Shown here: in pieces, positions 39,179 to 49,887 of the stretch
How positions within the stretch are numbered: position 1 is the first letter of the stretch
Layout: every line of letters starts with the position of its first letter
Source: Chitinophagaceae bacterium
GTDB taxonomy: Bacteria > Bacteroidota > Bacteroidia > Chitinophagales > Chitinophagaceae
DNA length: 64,000 nucleotides
Reading direction: 5' to 3'
Assembly (NCBI GenBank): GCA_024643655.1
Contig: JAHEMM010000006.1
Span: 1-64,000, forward strand
The notes under the pieces: model-generated
What the model was told of the DNA's origin: nothing
The model's database searches: none
Seen by the model: the letters and a program-made list of their open reading frames with translations, nothing else
Made by a program: the position numbers and the translations under genes

Positions 39179-40492
39179 GTGGAAAAATCAAATCAACTAT
39201 CAGAAGAACAGATAATTCAGGACTTATTGCCACAAAAGTTTGGTAGAAGGGGAATGATATGGACAGCTATTTTAATATTATTCTGTCTGGTTGGAGCATA
39301 TGCATATTACAGGCAATTGAGATATGGATTAGTTGTAACTCATATGAGGGATTATGTTTCCTGGGGAATATATATTTCTAACTTTGTTTTCTTTGTAGCC
39401 ATTAGTTTGGTTGGCTCATTAATTACGGCCATTTTCCGGCTTGCAAAAGTTCCCTGGCGTACCCCACTTACACGTATATCTGAGATGATTGCAATATCAG
39501 CAATCACTTTTGCTGCATTGATCATTATTGTGGATATGGGACGTCCTGAAAGATTATTAAATTTATTCACTCACGGGAGAATTCAATCACCAATTCTTTG
39601 GGATGTAATTGTGATCTCAACGTATTTCTGTATCAGTTTGTTCTTGTTATACGTTACGCTAATTCCAGATATTAAAATAATGATGAATGTAAAAGATAAA
39701 ATAACAAAGCCTTTTCATAAAATTTATCGTTGGTTAGCTTCATTTTGGAAGGACCAATCTGATCAGGAAAAAATTCGGGACAGAATCATTACGATTCTTT
39801 GTATTACTATTATTCCAGTTGCTTTTTGTATTCATACTGTTACTTCATGGTTATTTGCTACAACATATAGACCAGGTTGGGACAGTACGAATTTCGGTGC
39901 CTACTTTGTATCGGGTGCATTTCTTGTAGGTGCAGGTGGTGTTGTTGTTGCAATGTATGCTTTTAGAAGAGCTTATAAATTAGAAAGGTATATTACTGAT
40001 ATGCATTTTGATAAAATGGGAAGAATGCTGGTTTTATTATCATTACTATACCTCTATTTCAATGTAAATGAGTATCTGATTCCTGCATTTAAAATGAAAA
40101 AATCTGAAGCATCACATTTAACCCAATTGTTTTCTGGCGAATATGCGCCAATGTTTTGGTTTGCTATTTTGGTAGGTATGATTATTCCAATTTTTGTTCT
40201 TCTGTTTAAAAAAGGAAGAAAACCACTGCCTATGTTTATTGTTGGAATAATGGTAGTAGTAGGTGCCTGGTTTAAACGTTATCTTATTGTTACACCAACA
40301 TTACTTCACCCTCTTCTACCAATGCAGGAAGTCCCTGAAAGTTATCACATTTACTTTCCAAGTTGGGAAGAGTGGTCAATTTCGTTGGGATCCTTGGCAG
40401 GAGCATTATTAATTATTACAATTTTAGCAAGATATTTTCCCGTTATTTCAATATTTAAAACGTTAGAAGATGAAAAAGAAAAATCAGCATAA
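39179..40492 (+). CDS. NrfD/PsrC-like polytopic membrane protein
   Basis: GTG start; 'YVSWGIYISNFVFFVAISLVGSLITAIFRL', 'DMGRPERLLNLFTHGRIQSPILWDVIVIS'. Confidence 0.92.
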   Translation: MEKSNQLSEEQIIQDLLPQKFGRRGMIWTAILILFCLVGAYAYYRQLRYGLVVTHMRDYVSWGIYISNFVFFVAISLVGSLITAIFRLAKVPWRTPLTRISEMIAISAITFAALIIIVDMGRPERLLNLFTHGRIQSPILWDVIVISTYFCISLFLLYVTLIPDIKIMMNVKDKITKPFHKIYRWLASFWKDQSDQEKIRDRIITILCITIIPVAFCIHTVTSWLFATTYRPGWDSTNFGAYFVSGAFLVGAGGVVVAMYAFRRAYKLERYITDMHFDKMGRMLVLLSLLYLYFNVNEYLIPAFKMKKSEASHLTQLFSGEYAPMFWFAILVGMIIPIFVLLFKKGRKPLPMFIVGIMVVVGAWFKRYLIVTPTLLHPLLPMQEVPESYHIYFPSWEEWSISLGSLAGALLIITILARYFPVISIFKTLEDEKEKSA

Positions 40493-41387
40493 TCTAGTAC
40501 AGCTACTCTTATTCGGAATGCTAATATTTTTCTTTGCTGGTAGCAATATTGTTGAAGCCCAGGAAAAAAGCGAACCCCAGCCTGTAAAAAAATATTTGAC
40601 ATTAAAGTATTTTAATGTTGCCAATCGTCAACAATACCTGTTATTAAATGCAATTACTAAAGACGATAAAGGTGTTTCACCTCAGCAAAATAAAAAATTC
40701 TCCATTTACATAGATAGTAATGATCCTGCTAATTTGATCGCCACAGTTACTACCAATAAGATGGGAGCAGCAAAAGCATTCATTCCGCCAGTACAAAAAG
40801 CGATTTGGGATTCAAGTGCCAAGCATATTTTTTTAGCAGAAACAGATATGGGAACAGATGATGAACAAACGCAGGAAATTGAAATAATAAAAAGTAAAAT
40901 TACAATAGATACGTTGAATGAAGATGGTGTAAGAAGTATAACTGCACAGGTTATGAAATTGGAAAATAGTGAATGGGTGCCGGCACCTGAAGTGGAATTA
41001 AAAATTGGAATTGTAAGAATGGGTAAAATTCTTTCAGCAGGTGATGAACCAACCTACACTACCGACTCTAGCGGAATAGCTACTGTTGAATTAACAAAGG
41101 ATAGTTTGCCAGGTGATGAAAATGGGAATTATATACTGGCAGCTAAAGTTGAAGACAATGACGAGTTGGGAAATCTGTTCATTGAAAAGACTGTAAACTG
41201 GGGTGTTCCAAATCAAATTGATAAAACATTTTTTAACCAAAGAACTTTATGGAGTACCGCAAACAGAACACCTGGCTGGTTACTTTTTGCGGCTTATGCT
41301 ATTGTAATAGGTGTTTGGGGAACGCTAATCTATCTTATTTTCCAACTGCTCAAAATCAAGCGACTTGGTAGGGTTAAGGTGAAATAA
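40470..41387 (+). CDS. exported protein with C-terminal TM, NrfD-operon associated, unknown function
   Basis: Overlaps the NrfD-like gene by 23 nt; signal peptide; C-terminal 'PGWLLFAAYAIVIGVWGTLIYLIFQLL'. Confidence 0.8.
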   Translation: MKKKNQHNLVQLLLFGMLIFFFAGSNIVEAQEKSEPQPVKKYLTLKYFNVANRQQYLLLNAITKDDKGVSPQQNKKFSIYIDSNDPANLIATVTTNKMGAAKAFIPPVQKAIWDSSAKHIFLAETDMGTDDEQTQEIEIIKSKITIDTLNEDGVRSITAQVMKLENSEWVPAPEVELKIGIVRMGKILSAGDEPTYTTDSSGIATVELTKDSLPGDENGNYILAAKVEDNDELGNLFIEKTVNWGVPNQIDKTFFNQRTLWSTANRTPGWLLFAAYAIVIGVWGTLIYLIFQLLKIKRLGRVKVK

Positions 41388-41403
41388 TTAAAAGAAATAC
41401 TTT

Positions 41404-41796
41404 TTAATCTTCCAAAAAATCTTCTAAATCTCGTCTTTCCTTTTTTGTTGGCCGTCCTATTTTACTAGGTCGTTTACCGGTATGAAAACTAGCAGCTTGG
41501 TATTGTAGTCGTTGTATTTCTTCTTCTGGGGTTATGTCAATATAGTTTTTGATAGCTTCGGAAGCAGCCACCCTTTTTTGTATCAGTCCGGTTACTTTTA
41601 TTCGCCATCTTTTGGCTTCTGTTTTTACCTCGTATTCATCACCTATAGAAACATTTTTTGCGGCTTTTGCTTGCGAACCATCAAATTTTACTTTTCCAGT
41701 ATCACAGGCAGCAGCTGCCATTGTTCTTGTTTTAAACAAACGTATAGACCAGAGATATTTATCGAGACGGAGTTTTTCTTTATTTTCGGACATCAA
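41404..41796 (-). CDS. S4-domain RNA-binding protein (HslR-like)
   Basis: 'LRLDKYLWSIRLFKTRTMAAAACDTGKVKFDG'. Confidence 0.88.
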   Translation of the reverse strand: MMSENKEKLRLDKYLWSIRLFKTRTMAAAACDTGKVKFDGSQAKAAKNVSIGDEYEVKTEAKRWRIKVTGLIQKRVAASEAIKNYIDITPEEEIQRLQYQAASFHTGKRPSKIGRPTKKERRDLEDFLED

Positions 41797-41804
41797 GCAA
41801 AATT

Positions 41805-43124
41805 ATGAAAAGACGCTGCATTGTTCTGTTTTCTGTTTTCCTTTCTTTTTCAGGTAATAGCCAAATAACTAATTTTAGAAATATTAGTATAGAGGAAGTT
41901 GTTCTGAAATTTTCACAGTCATATATAACCAATTATGAGGAAGATGGTTATATAAAATTTGAAAAAAGAAAAGAAGGCTATGTCATTGCTTCCAGCCGTT
42001 TCGAAAATGGGTATCTGCGTCCCTTTAAAAGACAAGTTTTCTATAGTAGCCTTGATACAGGATATGCGGAATTAGATTTTACAGAAAATAAGGGGATAAA
42101 ACAGCCTGAGGTTTCAGAGTATCTTGATGATTATCTGATCAGGAATTTCAACATACATATACTTTATAATTATCCAGGATGGTATAAAGATGTAATTGAC
42201 AGCCTAGAAAGCCAACCTGAATTATCCGATGACCAATTGTATGGACTTGGCAGAGCATATAATCAGGCTTTTTTTGATTTAATCTTAGATCAAGACGATG
42301 ATCCGGAAAATCAATGGAGTTTAGGAAAAAATGTTAACTGCCTTTCAAATTGGCAAATAGCAATTATTGATTCTCTTTCAAATAAAACGTTGGCTTGTTA
42401 TAGAAAGCTTATGGAAAGAAATCCTGCATATGAAACGGCTGTTGGACCTATAGCGTTGAAATTTGCGAATGAAGTAATGACACATTTTCATTTTATGCTC
42501 ACTTTTGCGAATGAAAGATCTCTTTCATTAAAATTACCTGAGCATTTGTATACTGAAGAAGTATTGCTTCCATTAAGAAATTCACTAAAGTCTTGTCCGC
42601 CAGGTGCAATACTTTTATCTTTTGGAGATAATGACTTTTATCCAATACTTTATTTGCAAAAGCATGATAAATTGCGAAGCGATGTATATCTTATTAATTA
42701 TAACTTAATATCTATTGATCAATATATATTCAGAGCTACAAAAAAACAATTTGAATCCTCTCCAATAAAAATCTCTGTTGATACTGCATTATACACTGGA
42801 AAGCTAAATGAATATATAAGAATTAAAAGGGATTCCGGAATTGTTACCTTTTCTAATTTGCTGCCTATTTTGAAAGAATCTAAGTGGCCGGAAAGCAATG
42901 CTCCGGTTTTAAAAGGGAATAAATTTGCTTTTTCAACCATTTCTGGTAAGAAGGTTTTTCTTCTTGGGGATAGTTATATGTTAAAGAATCATTGGATATT
43001 AATAAATATAATTGAGAACCTGGGTGCAAGAAAACTTTGCCTGCTTGCAAACTTTGCAGATCCATTATTTAAAGATTTAAATCGATTTTTTATTAACAAA
43101 AACAATATTTCGGTATTAAAATAA
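41805..43124 (+). CDS. exported protein of unknown function with DUF2723-like GDND motif
   Basis: Signal peptide; 'GAILLSFGDNDFYPILYLQKHDKLRSDVYLINYNLISIDQYI'. Confidence 0.7.
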   Translation: MKRRCIVLFSVFLSFSGNSQITNFRNISIEEVVLKFSQSYITNYEEDGYIKFEKRKEGYVIASSRFENGYLRPFKRQVFYSSLDTGYAELDFTENKGIKQPEVSEYLDDYLIRNFNIHILYNYPGWYKDVIDSLESQPELSDDQLYGLGRAYNQAFFDLILDQDDDPENQWSLGKNVNCLSNWQIAIIDSLSNKTLACYRKLMERNPAYETAVGPIALKFANEVMTHFHFMLTFANERSLSLKLPEHLYTEEVLLPLRNSLKSCPPGAILLSFGDNDFYPILYLQKHDKLRSDVYLINYNLISIDQYIFRATKKQFESSPIKISVDTALYTGKLNEYIRIKRDSGIVTFSNLLPILKESKWPESNAPVLKGNKFAFSTISGKKVFLLGDSYMLKNHWILINIIENLGARKLCLLANFADPLFKDLNRFFINKNNISVLK

Positions 43125-43156
43125 AAAAACCTTTTCTCTGAAAAGAAAAAAGGTTT
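43124..43156. terminator. bidirectional terminator
   Basis: AAAAAACCTTTT...AAAAAAGGTTTT between convergent genes. Confidence 0.75.
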
Positions 43157-43174
43157 TGTCATTTATTTTAACAA

Positions 43175-44542
43175 TTATCCTTCAGCAAAATATTTATGGA
43201 AGAAAGGTATTGTTTCAATTCCTTTATAATAGTTAGCAATATTATACTTTTCATTTGGACTATGAAGGTTGTCATTATCAAGTCCCATGCCCATGAAAAC
43301 AATTTTTACGCCTAATTCTTTTTCCAAAATAGTGCAAATTGGTATACTTCCGCCACCCCTGACAGGAATTGGTTCTTTCCCAAAAGTTTCTTTTACAGCT
43401 TTTGATGCAGCTATATAACCTTTGCTATCAATCGGAGTTAAGTAAGGTTCGCCACCGTGATGAAGCTCTGCAGCAACTTCTACACTTGCAGGAGCAATTG
43501 ATTTAAAATAGTTCAATAAAACTGCTGTTATTTTTTCAGATGATTGATTGGGAACTAACCTGGCAGAAATTTTTGCATATGCTTTAGAAGGTAAAACTGT
43601 TTTAGCTCCTTCACCGGTATAGCCACCCCAAATGCCATTAATTTCTAATGTAGGACGTATACCAGTTCGTTCATATGTAGAATATCCTTTTTCGCCCCAT
43701 AATTCTTTTATACCCAATTCATCTTTATATTCTTTTTCATCAAAGGGAGCTTTATTTAATAATGCTCTCTCATCAGCTGTAGATTCTAAAACATCATCAT
43801 AAAACCCAGGAATGGTGATGTGATTATTTTCATCATGACAGCTTGCTATCATTTTTGCAAGTATGGTAATTGGATTGGCCACTGCTCCACCATATGTACC
43901 ACTGTGTAAATCTCTATTTGCACCAGTAACTTCTACTTGTATATAACTTAAGCCTCTCATGCCAATATCCAATGAAGGAGTGTTCATACTTAATAAAGAA
44001 GTATCACTTATTAAAATCACATCACATTTCAAAAGATCTTTATTTGCAGCAACAAATTTTCCAAGATTTGGGGAGCCAACCTCTTCTTCTCCTTCAATCA
44101 GGAATTTTATATTCGTTGTCATCGTATTAGTTTTCACTAATGTTTCTAATGCTTTTACATGCATGTAGAATTGTCCTTTATCATCTGCGCTTCCTCTTGC
44201 AAATACTTTTCCATCAACAATAGTGGGTTCAAATGGAGGATTGGTCCAAAGTTCTAATGGTTCGGCAGGTTGCACATCGTAATGCCCATATACTAATACA
44301 GTTTTTTTCGATGGATCAATTATCTTTTCACCATATACAACCGGATGTCCGGCAGTTGGTATAACTTCAGCCTTATCACATCCTGCTGCCAATAAACTTT
44401 TTTGTACTGCTTCAGCACATTTTAGCATATCTGGTTTGTGTTCACTTTTTGCACTTACCGATGGTATCCGAAGTAAGTCAAGCATTTCATTTAAATAGCG
44501 ATCTTTATTTTTTTCCTGGTAATCTTTCCAAACTTGAGACAT
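43175..44542 (-). CDS. M20 family dipeptidase
   Basis: VLVYGHYDVQPAEPLELW; ARGSADDKGQFYMHVKA; EGEEEVGSPNL. Confidence 0.93.
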   Translation of the reverse strand: MSQVWKDYQEKNKDRYLNEMLDLLRIPSVSAKSEHKPDMLKCAEAVQKSLLAAGCDKAEVIPTAGHPVVYGEKIIDPSKKTVLVYGHYDVQPAEPLELWTNPPFEPTIVDGKVFARGSADDKGQFYMHVKALETLVKTNTMTTNIKFLIEGEEEVGSPNLGKFVAANKDLLKCDVILISDTSLLSMNTPSLDIGMRGLSYIQVEVTGANRDLHSGTYGGAVANPITILAKMIASCHDENNHITIPGFYDDVLESTADERALLNKAPFDEKEYKDELGIKELWGEKGYSTYERTGIRPTLEINGIWGGYTGEGAKTVLPSKAYAKISARLVPNQSSEKITAVLLNYFKSIAPASVEVAAELHHGGEPYLTPIDSKGYIAASKAVKETFGKEPIPVRGGGSIPICTILEKELGVKIVFMGMGLDNDNLHSPNEKYNIANYYKGIETIPFFHKYFAEG

Positions 44543-44601
44543 ATTTGATTTATTTACATTAAAGCCAATTCGGGATAGGGACGAAGATAAGGACTACAAG
44601 T

Positions 44602-45771
44602 TTATTCTTCTTGCTGGGGGTTGGTTTTCGTATTTACAGCTTTTGTAACCAATTTATTGCCATATCTTTCTTTGATTGTGTCAACTGCTTTGTACAAATT
44701 GAGTTTTTCCATATTATTCTCAAATAAACTCATTTGCATAGTGAAAGGAATAAATTGACTAAACCTTACACCTAATAAACGAATTGGTCTTCCTTTCTGC
44801 CATGATTTATTGAAAAGGTCTTTTACTTTAGCGATTAGTACATCATCCAGTGCCGTATAATCTACAGTCTCTTGCCGGGATGTAGTTTCAAAATCAGAAT
44901 AACGAATCTTAACAGTTACACAACCAGTTAATTTATCATCTTCCCGTAATCCCTGTGCTGTTTTTTCTGTTAGTCTGACCAATTCCTTGTATAGAAAATC
45001 AATGTCAGTATGATCTTTGTCGAACGTATTTTCATGGCTCATACTTTTCTGTTCCCAGTCAGTTGCAATTTCAGTACTGCCGATACCATGAGCTTTGTGC
45101 CAAAGCGATTCGCCCCATTTTCCGGCAATTTTTTCCAGGTGTTCTTTTGGTGTATTGGCAATATCTTCAATTGTATATATGCCAAAGCTCTTTAAATGTT
45201 GCTCTGTTTGTTTACCAACACCATTTATTTTTTCGATACCCAATGGCCATAGAAATGCAGTTTCTTTTCCATGCGGAATTTCTAAAAAACCATTGGGTTT
45301 CGCTTCATTGGTAGCCATTTTGGCAATGAATCTTGCAGAAGCCAGGCCACATGAAATAGGAAGACCTGTTTCTTTACGAATCGTTTCCCGCAGATCTTTT
45401 GCATATTGACTTACACCAAAAAATTTATCCATACCGCTCAAGTCAATATAAAATTCATCTATAGATGCTTTTTCAAATAAAGGAACTTTGGATGCAATAA
45501 TTTCAGTTACCCATCTTGAATATTTACTATACTGATCTCTGCTTGAGTTGGTGACAATAGCTTGAGGACAAAGCTGCATTGCTTTTTTCATCGGCATTGC
45601 TGAATGAATGCCAAATTTTCGAGCCTCGTAGCTACAGGCAGCAACGACACCCCTTTCATAGCCACCCACTAAAACTGGTTTTCCTTTTAAGGAAGGATTA
45701 TTGATAATCTCCACTGAAACAAAAAAGGAGTCGAGGTCGAAATGCGCAATATGCTTTTTGGAATTGTCCAC
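44602..45771 (-). CDS. dinB: DNA polymerase IV
   Basis: HFDLDSFFVSVE; YSRWVTEII; SIDEFYIDLSGMD. Confidence 0.95.
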   Translation of the reverse strand: MDNSKKHIAHFDLDSFFVSVEIINNPSLKGKPVLVGGYERGVVAACSYEARKFGIHSAMPMKKAMQLCPQAIVTNSSRDQYSKYSRWVTEIIASKVPLFEKASIDEFYIDLSGMDKFFGVSQYAKDLRETIRKETGLPISCGLASARFIAKMATNEAKPNGFLEIPHGKETAFLWPLGIEKINGVGKQTEQHLKSFGIYTIEDIANTPKEHLEKIAGKWGESLWHKAHGIGSTEIATDWEQKSMSHENTFDKDHTDIDFLYKELVRLTEKTAQGLREDDKLTGCVTVKIRYSDFETTSRQETVDYTALDDVLIAKVKDLFNKSWQKGRPIRLLGVRFSQFIPFTMQMSLFENNMEKLNLYKAVDTIKERYGNKLVTKAVNTKTNPQQEE

Positions 45772-45822
45772 CTATTAAAGGTAGAGAATGTATAAGGTTT
45801 CATTCAACATTACGCTACTAAA

Positions 45823-46341
45823 TTAAGTCAAATATATATCCAATAATCCAGCAGGTAATTCTACAACTATTTCCTTTTTTTTATGATCCACTTTTTTCAA
45901 GGTTTCTTCATGTAAAGGAATCAGTACTTCTTTGCCATTTATATCAAGGCGGCAAAGCATCTGGTGTGGTTGTTCAATCAATTCCAGAATTTCACCGAGT
46001 GACTCATTTTCGTTTATTATCATATAACCAAGGAAACTTGCAGGTGCATTTTTTGCCGCAAATTTTTTAAAATCGGTTTCGGTTAGCCACACTTGTTTGG
46101 CCACTAGTTTTAGTGCGGCTTCTCTGATTTCAATACTTTCTAGTTTTATATAAATTTCATCTTCGGCTTTTATTTTAGTACTTTCTATGAAATAAGGAAG
46201 AAATGATCCTTTTTTTTCTTCTACAAATATTGCCGACAATCCTTTTAAAGAAGTTTTTTTACCCAGCTCATGTTTTAAAAGCATTTCTCCTTTTAAACCA
46301 TGCACTGCTACAAGTTTTCCGATATTGAAATATTCTGCCAT
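45823..46341 (-). CDS. rimM: ribosome maturation factor RimM
   Basis: YFNIGKLVAVHGLKGEMLLKHEL; downstream of rpsP. Confidence 0.92.
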   Translation of the reverse strand: MAEYFNIGKLVAVHGLKGEMLLKHELGKKTSLKGLSAIFVEEKKGSFLPYFIESTKIKAEDEIYIKLESIEIREAALKLVAKQVWLTETDFKKFAAKNAPASFLGYMIINENESLGEILELIEQPHQMLCRLDINGKEVLIPLHEETLKKVDHKKKEIVVELPAGLLDIYLT

Positions 46342-46392
46342 TGATAAGAATCAAATATTAATTTATACAAATCTGTGTAATCTGAATCTACT

Positions 46393-46430
46393 GAAAAAAA
46401 AATCCCGTTCGGCATATGCAGAACGGGATT
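46393..46430 (-). terminator. terminator after rpsP
   Basis: AATCCCGTTC/GAACGGGATT with T-run on minus strand. Confidence 0.8.
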
Positions 46431-46479
46431 ACGAACTTTCAGGATGTGGACTTGTCCCAACTAAATCGTCGGGATTGAT

Positions 46480-46974
46480 TTATCCTTCAGTGCCTGCAAC
46501 TGCATCATCAGTAGCTTCAGCCTTTGGCTCTGCTTTTGATTCTACAGGAGCTTCTGCCCTTGGTTCAGGTCTGCGACCTGGCATTGGACGTCTTGCTCTT
46601 TTGTTGCGATAAGCATCTTCCTGGCGTCTTTTGATCTGTTGTTCATGCTCAAGACTCCAAGCAGTGAACTTCTCCATTGCAGTTGCATCATCAAAAAGGC
46701 CTAAGCTCACACCACGGAGCAAATGCTTTAGATACAATACTCCTTTAAAGCTAAGAATACGGCGAACAGTGTCAGTTGGTGTAGCACCTTTGTTCAGCCA
46801 CTCCAATGCTTTTTGACGATCTAGCTGAATGGTAGCTGGAACAGTCAATGGATTGTAAGTACCTAATTTTTGAATGAATTTGCCATCACGGGGAGCCCGG
46901 GAATCGGCGATTACAATGAAGTAAAATGGTCTTTTTTTAGACCCGTGTCTTTGCAGACGAATTTTTGCTGACAT
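46480..46974 (-). CDS. rpsP: 30S ribosomal protein S16 with long C-terminal extension
   Basis: [39 protein letters not shown]. Confidence 0.96.
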   Translation of the reverse strand: MSAKIRLQRHGSKKRPFYFIVIADSRAPRDGKFIQKLGTYNPLTVPATIQLDRQKALEWLNKGATPTDTVRRILSFKGVLYLKHLLRGVSLGLFDDATAMEKFTAWSLEHEQQIKRRQEDAYRNKRARRPMPGRRPEPRAEAPVESKAEPKAEATDDAVAGTEG

Positions 46975-47204
46975 AAATAGAAATTTAACAGCGTTAACAA
47001 TAATTGTTTAGTCCGGTTGAAACCGGACGGCAAATATAGTATCGAAAGGGGAGAATGCAAAGCGAATGTCAACAGATTATAGTCTGTAGACAACGGAAAA
47101 TCAACTATTGACGAATAATTTACTTATTAGCAATACTTTGTAATCGGGAAATAAAAAAGGAGACAATGGTATGTTGCTCTTGGTTATTGATAATAACAGT
47201 GGTC

Positions 47205-48530
47205 TTATCTCTTCATCCCCGGCATCATTCTGCCTAAAGCACTCATTTTATTCATATTCTTCATCATGCCTTTCATTTGCTCAAATTGTTTGATGAAAGC
47301 ATTTAGCTCATTCAAATCTTTACCAGCTCCCTGGGCAATACGTTTTTTTCGACTTCCGTCAATCAGGTCAGGGTCTGCTCTTTCCGCCGGAGTCATTGAG
47401 TTTATCATTGCTTCAATTCCTTTAAAAGAATCATCATTGATATCAACGTCTTTTAATTTATTTCCCATGCCTGGAATCATTCCCAGCATATCTTTCATAT
47501 TGCCCATTTTTTTGATGGCTTCCAACTGAGTTTTAAAATCCGCGAAGTCAAATTTATTTTTTCGGATTTTTGATTCCAGCTTTTTGGCAGCTACTTCATC
47601 AAATTGTTCCTGTGCTTTTTCCACCAAACTGGTGATGTCACCCATACCAAGAATTCGTTGCGCCATTCTTTCCGGATAGAATACATCCAGTGTATCCATC
47701 TTTTCACCGGCGCTGGTAAATTTAATGGGCTTTTGTACGGTGTATTTAATTGAAATAGCAGCACCCCCTCTGGTATCACCATCTAATTTGGTGAGCACAA
47801 CACCAGTAAAATCAAGTCTTTCATTAAAAGCTTTGGCAGTGTTTACCGCATCCTGGCCAGTCATACTATCCACTACAAATAGAATTTCTTGGGGATTAAC
47901 AGCCTCCTTAATATTGGCCACTTCTGTCATCATGACTTCATCTACAGCCAATCGGCCTGCAGTGTCTATGATCAAAACATTCTTGTTTTTGCTTCTTGCT
48001 TCTTTTACAGCATTTTTTGCAATGTCAACGGCATTCTTATTTTCAAGTTCTATATGTACATCAACGCCAATCTGTTCACCTAAGACTCTTAATTGCTCCA
48101 TGGCGGCCGGGCGATAAATATCTGCAGCCACCAGCATTGGAGAGAGGCCTTTTTTTGTCTTTAAAAAGTTGGCCAGTTTTCCACTGAATGTTGTTTTACC
48201 AGATCCTTGTAAACCGGCGATTAAAATAATTGCTGGATTTCCCTTTGAGTTAAATGTCGATTCCTGTCCACCCATCAGTTCTGTAAGCTGATCTTGTACA
48301 ATTTTTGTCATCAGCTGGCCGGGAGAGATGGCGTTGATTACTTTTTCTCCCATTGCCTGCTCCTTTACCTTATCTGTAAACTCTTTGGCAATCTTATAAT
48401 TAACATCCGCATCTACTAATGCCCGTCGGATCTCTTTTACAGTGGTAGCAATATTTAATTCTGTAATTCTTGCCTGACCTTTCAGATTCTTAAAGGCACT
48501 TTCTAATTTTTCCTGCAAACTATTAAACAT
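47205..48530 (-). CDS. ffh: signal recognition particle protein
   Basis: GLQGSGKTTFSGKLA; DTAGRLAVDE; M-domain MIPGMGNKLKD. Confidence 0.97.
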   Translation of the reverse strand: MFNSLQEKLESAFKNLKGQARITELNIATTVKEIRRALVDADVNYKIAKEFTDKVKEQAMGEKVINAISPGQLMTKIVQDQLTELMGGQESTFNSKGNPAIILIAGLQGSGKTTFSGKLANFLKTKKGLSPMLVAADIYRPAAMEQLRVLGEQIGVDVHIELENKNAVDIAKNAVKEARSKNKNVLIIDTAGRLAVDEVMMTEVANIKEAVNPQEILFVVDSMTGQDAVNTAKAFNERLDFTGVVLTKLDGDTRGGAAISIKYTVQKPIKFTSAGEKMDTLDVFYPERMAQRILGMGDITSLVEKAQEQFDEVAAKKLESKIRKNKFDFADFKTQLEAIKKMGNMKDMLGMIPGMGNKLKDVDINDDSFKGIEAMINSMTPAERADPDLIDGSRKKRIAQGAGKDLNELNAFIKQFEQMKGMMKNMNKMSALGRMMPGMKR

Positions 48531-48565
48531 AATTCTCTTACTTTTTTCGGGTTCTCACAAAATGA

Positions 48566-48594
48566 AAAAAGTGAACATCAAATGTTCACTTTTT
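48566..48594 (-). terminator. terminator
   Basis: AAAAAGTGAACAT-CAA-ATGTTCACTTTTT. Confidence 0.85.
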
Positions 48595-48684
48595 AAAGAA
48601 TTACAAAGATACTACTTCACATTTTAAGGTTTGGGTAGTAGTATTAAAAATGTAAAATTTTATATCAAATAGTTATTTTTTAAA

Positions 48685-49560
48685 TTAAGAACCTAAGTAT
48701 GTTCTAAGCATAGTACAACGATTCGAAGCCTTTAACTTGGTGATGGCCTTGTCTTTGATCTGTCTTACTCTTTCTCTTGTAAGGCTGAATCGTTCTCCAA
48801 TATCTTCCAGACTCATGGGATGGTCAACACCGATACCAAAAAAGAAACAGATTACTTCTTTTTGCCGTTCTGTCAACGTTTTCAAACTTCGGTCAATTTC
48901 CATTTTCAACGACTCATTGTGAACTAACAGTCCGTCTGTTTTATCGGCATTGTCATTTTCCAAGACATCAATTAACGTACTTTCTTCTCCATCAGACAAA
49001 GGCGAATCCATACTAACATGACGGGAATTGATCGCTAATGTAGCTTTTACTTCATCAATGTCCATTTCTAGTAAATCTGCAAGTTCTTCAGGTGTGGGTT
49101 CTCTTTCAAATTGTTGCTCGAGTAAAGAAAAAGCTTTTTGTATGCGGTTTGTTAATCCAACTTTATTTAATGGAAGTCGAACAATTCTTGATTGTTCTGC
49201 TAATGATTGTAAAATACTTTGGCGGATCCACCAAACGGCATAGGAAATGAATTTAAAGCCTCTGGTTTCATCAAATCGTTGTGCGGCTTTAATAAGACCG
49301 AGATTTCCCTCATTAATCAAATCGGGTAAGGATAAACCTTGATTTTGATACTGTTTAGCTACGGAAACAACAAAGCGTAGATTAGCTTTTGTTAATCTGT
49401 CTAACGATTTTTGACATCCCTGTTTAATTAAAGTAGCTAGCTTGACCTCTTCTTCTGGGGTAATGAGTTCGACCTTGCCGATTTCCTGAAGATATTTCTC
49501 CAAACTTTGGGATTCACGATTCGTAATCGACTTCGTGATTTTGAGTTGTCTCATACTCAT
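48685..49560 (-). CDS. rpoD: primary RNA polymerase sigma factor (RpoD/SigA)
   Basis: [40 protein letters not shown]; regions 2-4. Confidence 0.95.
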   Translation of the reverse strand: MSMRQLKITKSITNRESQSLEKYLQEIGKVELITPEEEVKLATLIKQGCQKSLDRLTKANLRFVVSVAKQYQNQGLSLPDLINEGNLGLIKAAQRFDETRGFKFISYAVWWIRQSILQSLAEQSRIVRLPLNKVGLTNRIQKAFSLLEQQFEREPTPEELADLLEMDIDEVKATLAINSRHVSMDSPLSDGEESTLIDVLENDNADKTDGLLVHNESLKMEIDRSLKTLTERQKEVICFFFGIGVDHPMSLEDIGERFSLTRERVRQIKDKAITKLKASNRCTMLRTYLGS

Positions 49561-49887
49561 AGAAATGGTTTTTGTGGTTTATTTTGAGGGGTAAGGCTCC
49601 GGTTTTGTGGAACTTATGACCCAAAAAATACCCGTTATGATATTGATGGTTTTTCAGAACTTATTGAAATTCAAAGCAATTTACCTAAATTGGTCAATGA
49701 GGCCAAATAAACTTTGACTTTGTTTTAACGGTTTTATGAGCAATTTATTTTGATTAAAAAGGGCAAAGTTTTATAGAATTGCCCAGTTTGAATAAATAAG
49801 ATGAAAAATAAACGAAAAAAAAAATTGCGGCAATGATTTATTTTCTATTATTGCAGCCAACCTAATGATTTTTAGAGAGAAAGTAGA

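Noticed and set aside
46342-46353. TTGATAAGAATCAA, a perfect FNR-like sequence next to rimM
   Set aside because: Abuts the rimM start codon and has no TAnnTT box at 29.5 or 51.5 bp in the forward direction; treated as background and used as a negative control.
47725-48117. 130-aa plus-strand ORF antisense to ffh
   Set aside because: Fully inside ffh on the opposite strand, no family signal; coding-strand shadow.
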